Below, in pieces: positions 5,472 to 5,528 of a DNA stretch of 5,528 bases. How positions within the stretch are numbered: position 1 is the stretch's first letter; every line of letters begins with the position of its first letter. The translations under genes and the position numbers were made by a program. This DNA is from Desulfobacterales bacterium (lineage in GTDB: Bacteria > Desulfobacterota > Desulfobacteria > Desulfobacterales > RPRI01), in contig JAGVOC010000097.1 in the NCBI GenBank assembly GCA_020052975.1, positions 1 through 5,528 on the forward strand. Direction: 5' to 3'. The notes beneath the pieces were generated by a model, which saw nothing but the letters and a program-made list of their open reading frames with translations, did no database searches and was not told the origin of the DNA.

Positions 5472-5528
5472 CTATTTTTTCACCCGTTCAACATATTGCC
5501 CGGTTCTTGTATCAATACGAACAAGTTC
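5472..5528 (-). CDS. C-terminal end of a convergent gene of unknown identity (partial)
   Basis: On the minus strand the window edge opens a frame of 18 codons, ELVRIDTRTGQYVERVKK, ending at TAG (5474-5472). The polar beta-strand-like pattern (VRIDTRTGQYVER) and lysine-rich end look like a genuine protein C-terminus. It would converge on the CNNM pair, leaving an 18-bp gap. Identity cannot be judged from 18 residues. A competing plus-strand frame from an ATG at 5453 (TAATG overlap with the upstream stop) is also open to the edge, so the call is tentative. Confidence 0.45.
   Translation of the reverse strand, partial: ELVRIDTRTGQYVERVKK

Noticed and set aside
5460..5480. CTC-TTCT-GAG hairpin followed by a T-run as a terminator after the CNNM pair
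   Set aside because: The stem is only 3 bp and separated from the T-run, and the T-run is explained as the AAA AAA lysine codons of the convergent frame.

Overview
This AT-rich window looks like a piece of a bacterial chromosome. The best guess is a Desulfobacterota-type (former Deltaproteobacteria) organism. That guess rests on the flavour of the XseA and GlmM sequences, on the small conserved protein upstream of xseA, and on a CGTCATTCC-type palindromic intergenic repeat. None of these was tested by a search, so the taxonomic call is inference. Gene content is mostly housekeeping. I found no CRISPR array, intact insertion sequence, phage gene, tRNA or rRNA.

Layout. (1) Positions 1-222, minus strand: the first 74 codons of exodeoxyribonuclease VII large subunit (xseA), running off the left edge. 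(2) 223-410: a non-coding gap holding a candidate xseA promoter, a GC-rich island of about 65 bp unlike its surroundings, and a small inverted repeat. (3) 411-713, minus: a 100-residue conserved-looking protein of unknown function. (4) 779-1480, plus: a seven-helix Bax inhibitor-1 (BI-1/YbhL) family membrane protein with a near-consensus promoter and Shine-Dalgarno (SD) site. It diverges from the small gene across a 65-bp gap. (5) 1491-1537: a strong 17-bp stem-loop serving as a shared bidirectional terminator. (6) 1602-2960, minus: glmM, phosphoglucosamine mutase, complete. (7) 2961-3204: a divergent intergenic region with a degenerate palindromic repeat (2995-3086) and an AT-rich promoter zone. 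(8) 3205-4209 and 4206-5453, plus: two tandem, translationally coupled CNNM/CorC-type (DUF21 plus CBS pair) membrane proteins. Only the second has the C-terminal CorC_HlyC domain. (9) 5472-5528, minus: the likely last 18 codons of a convergent gene entering from the right.

Functional picture. GlmM makes glucosamine-1-phosphate for UDP-GlcNAc, and hence for peptidoglycan and lipopolysaccharide. XseA degrades single-stranded DNA. The BI-1 protein and the CNNM pair are membrane proteins of families linked to Ca2+/H+ leak and Mg2+ (or other divalent cation) transport. Apart from the CNNM pair, the genes do not form one pathway. The most interesting points are the CNNM pair with asymmetric domain content, the palindromic repeat abutting glmM (which creates a spurious N-terminal extension), the foreign-looking GC-rich island upstream of xseA, and the almost leaderless arrangement predicted for xseA. 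I saw no convincing evidence of a wholly new biological system.
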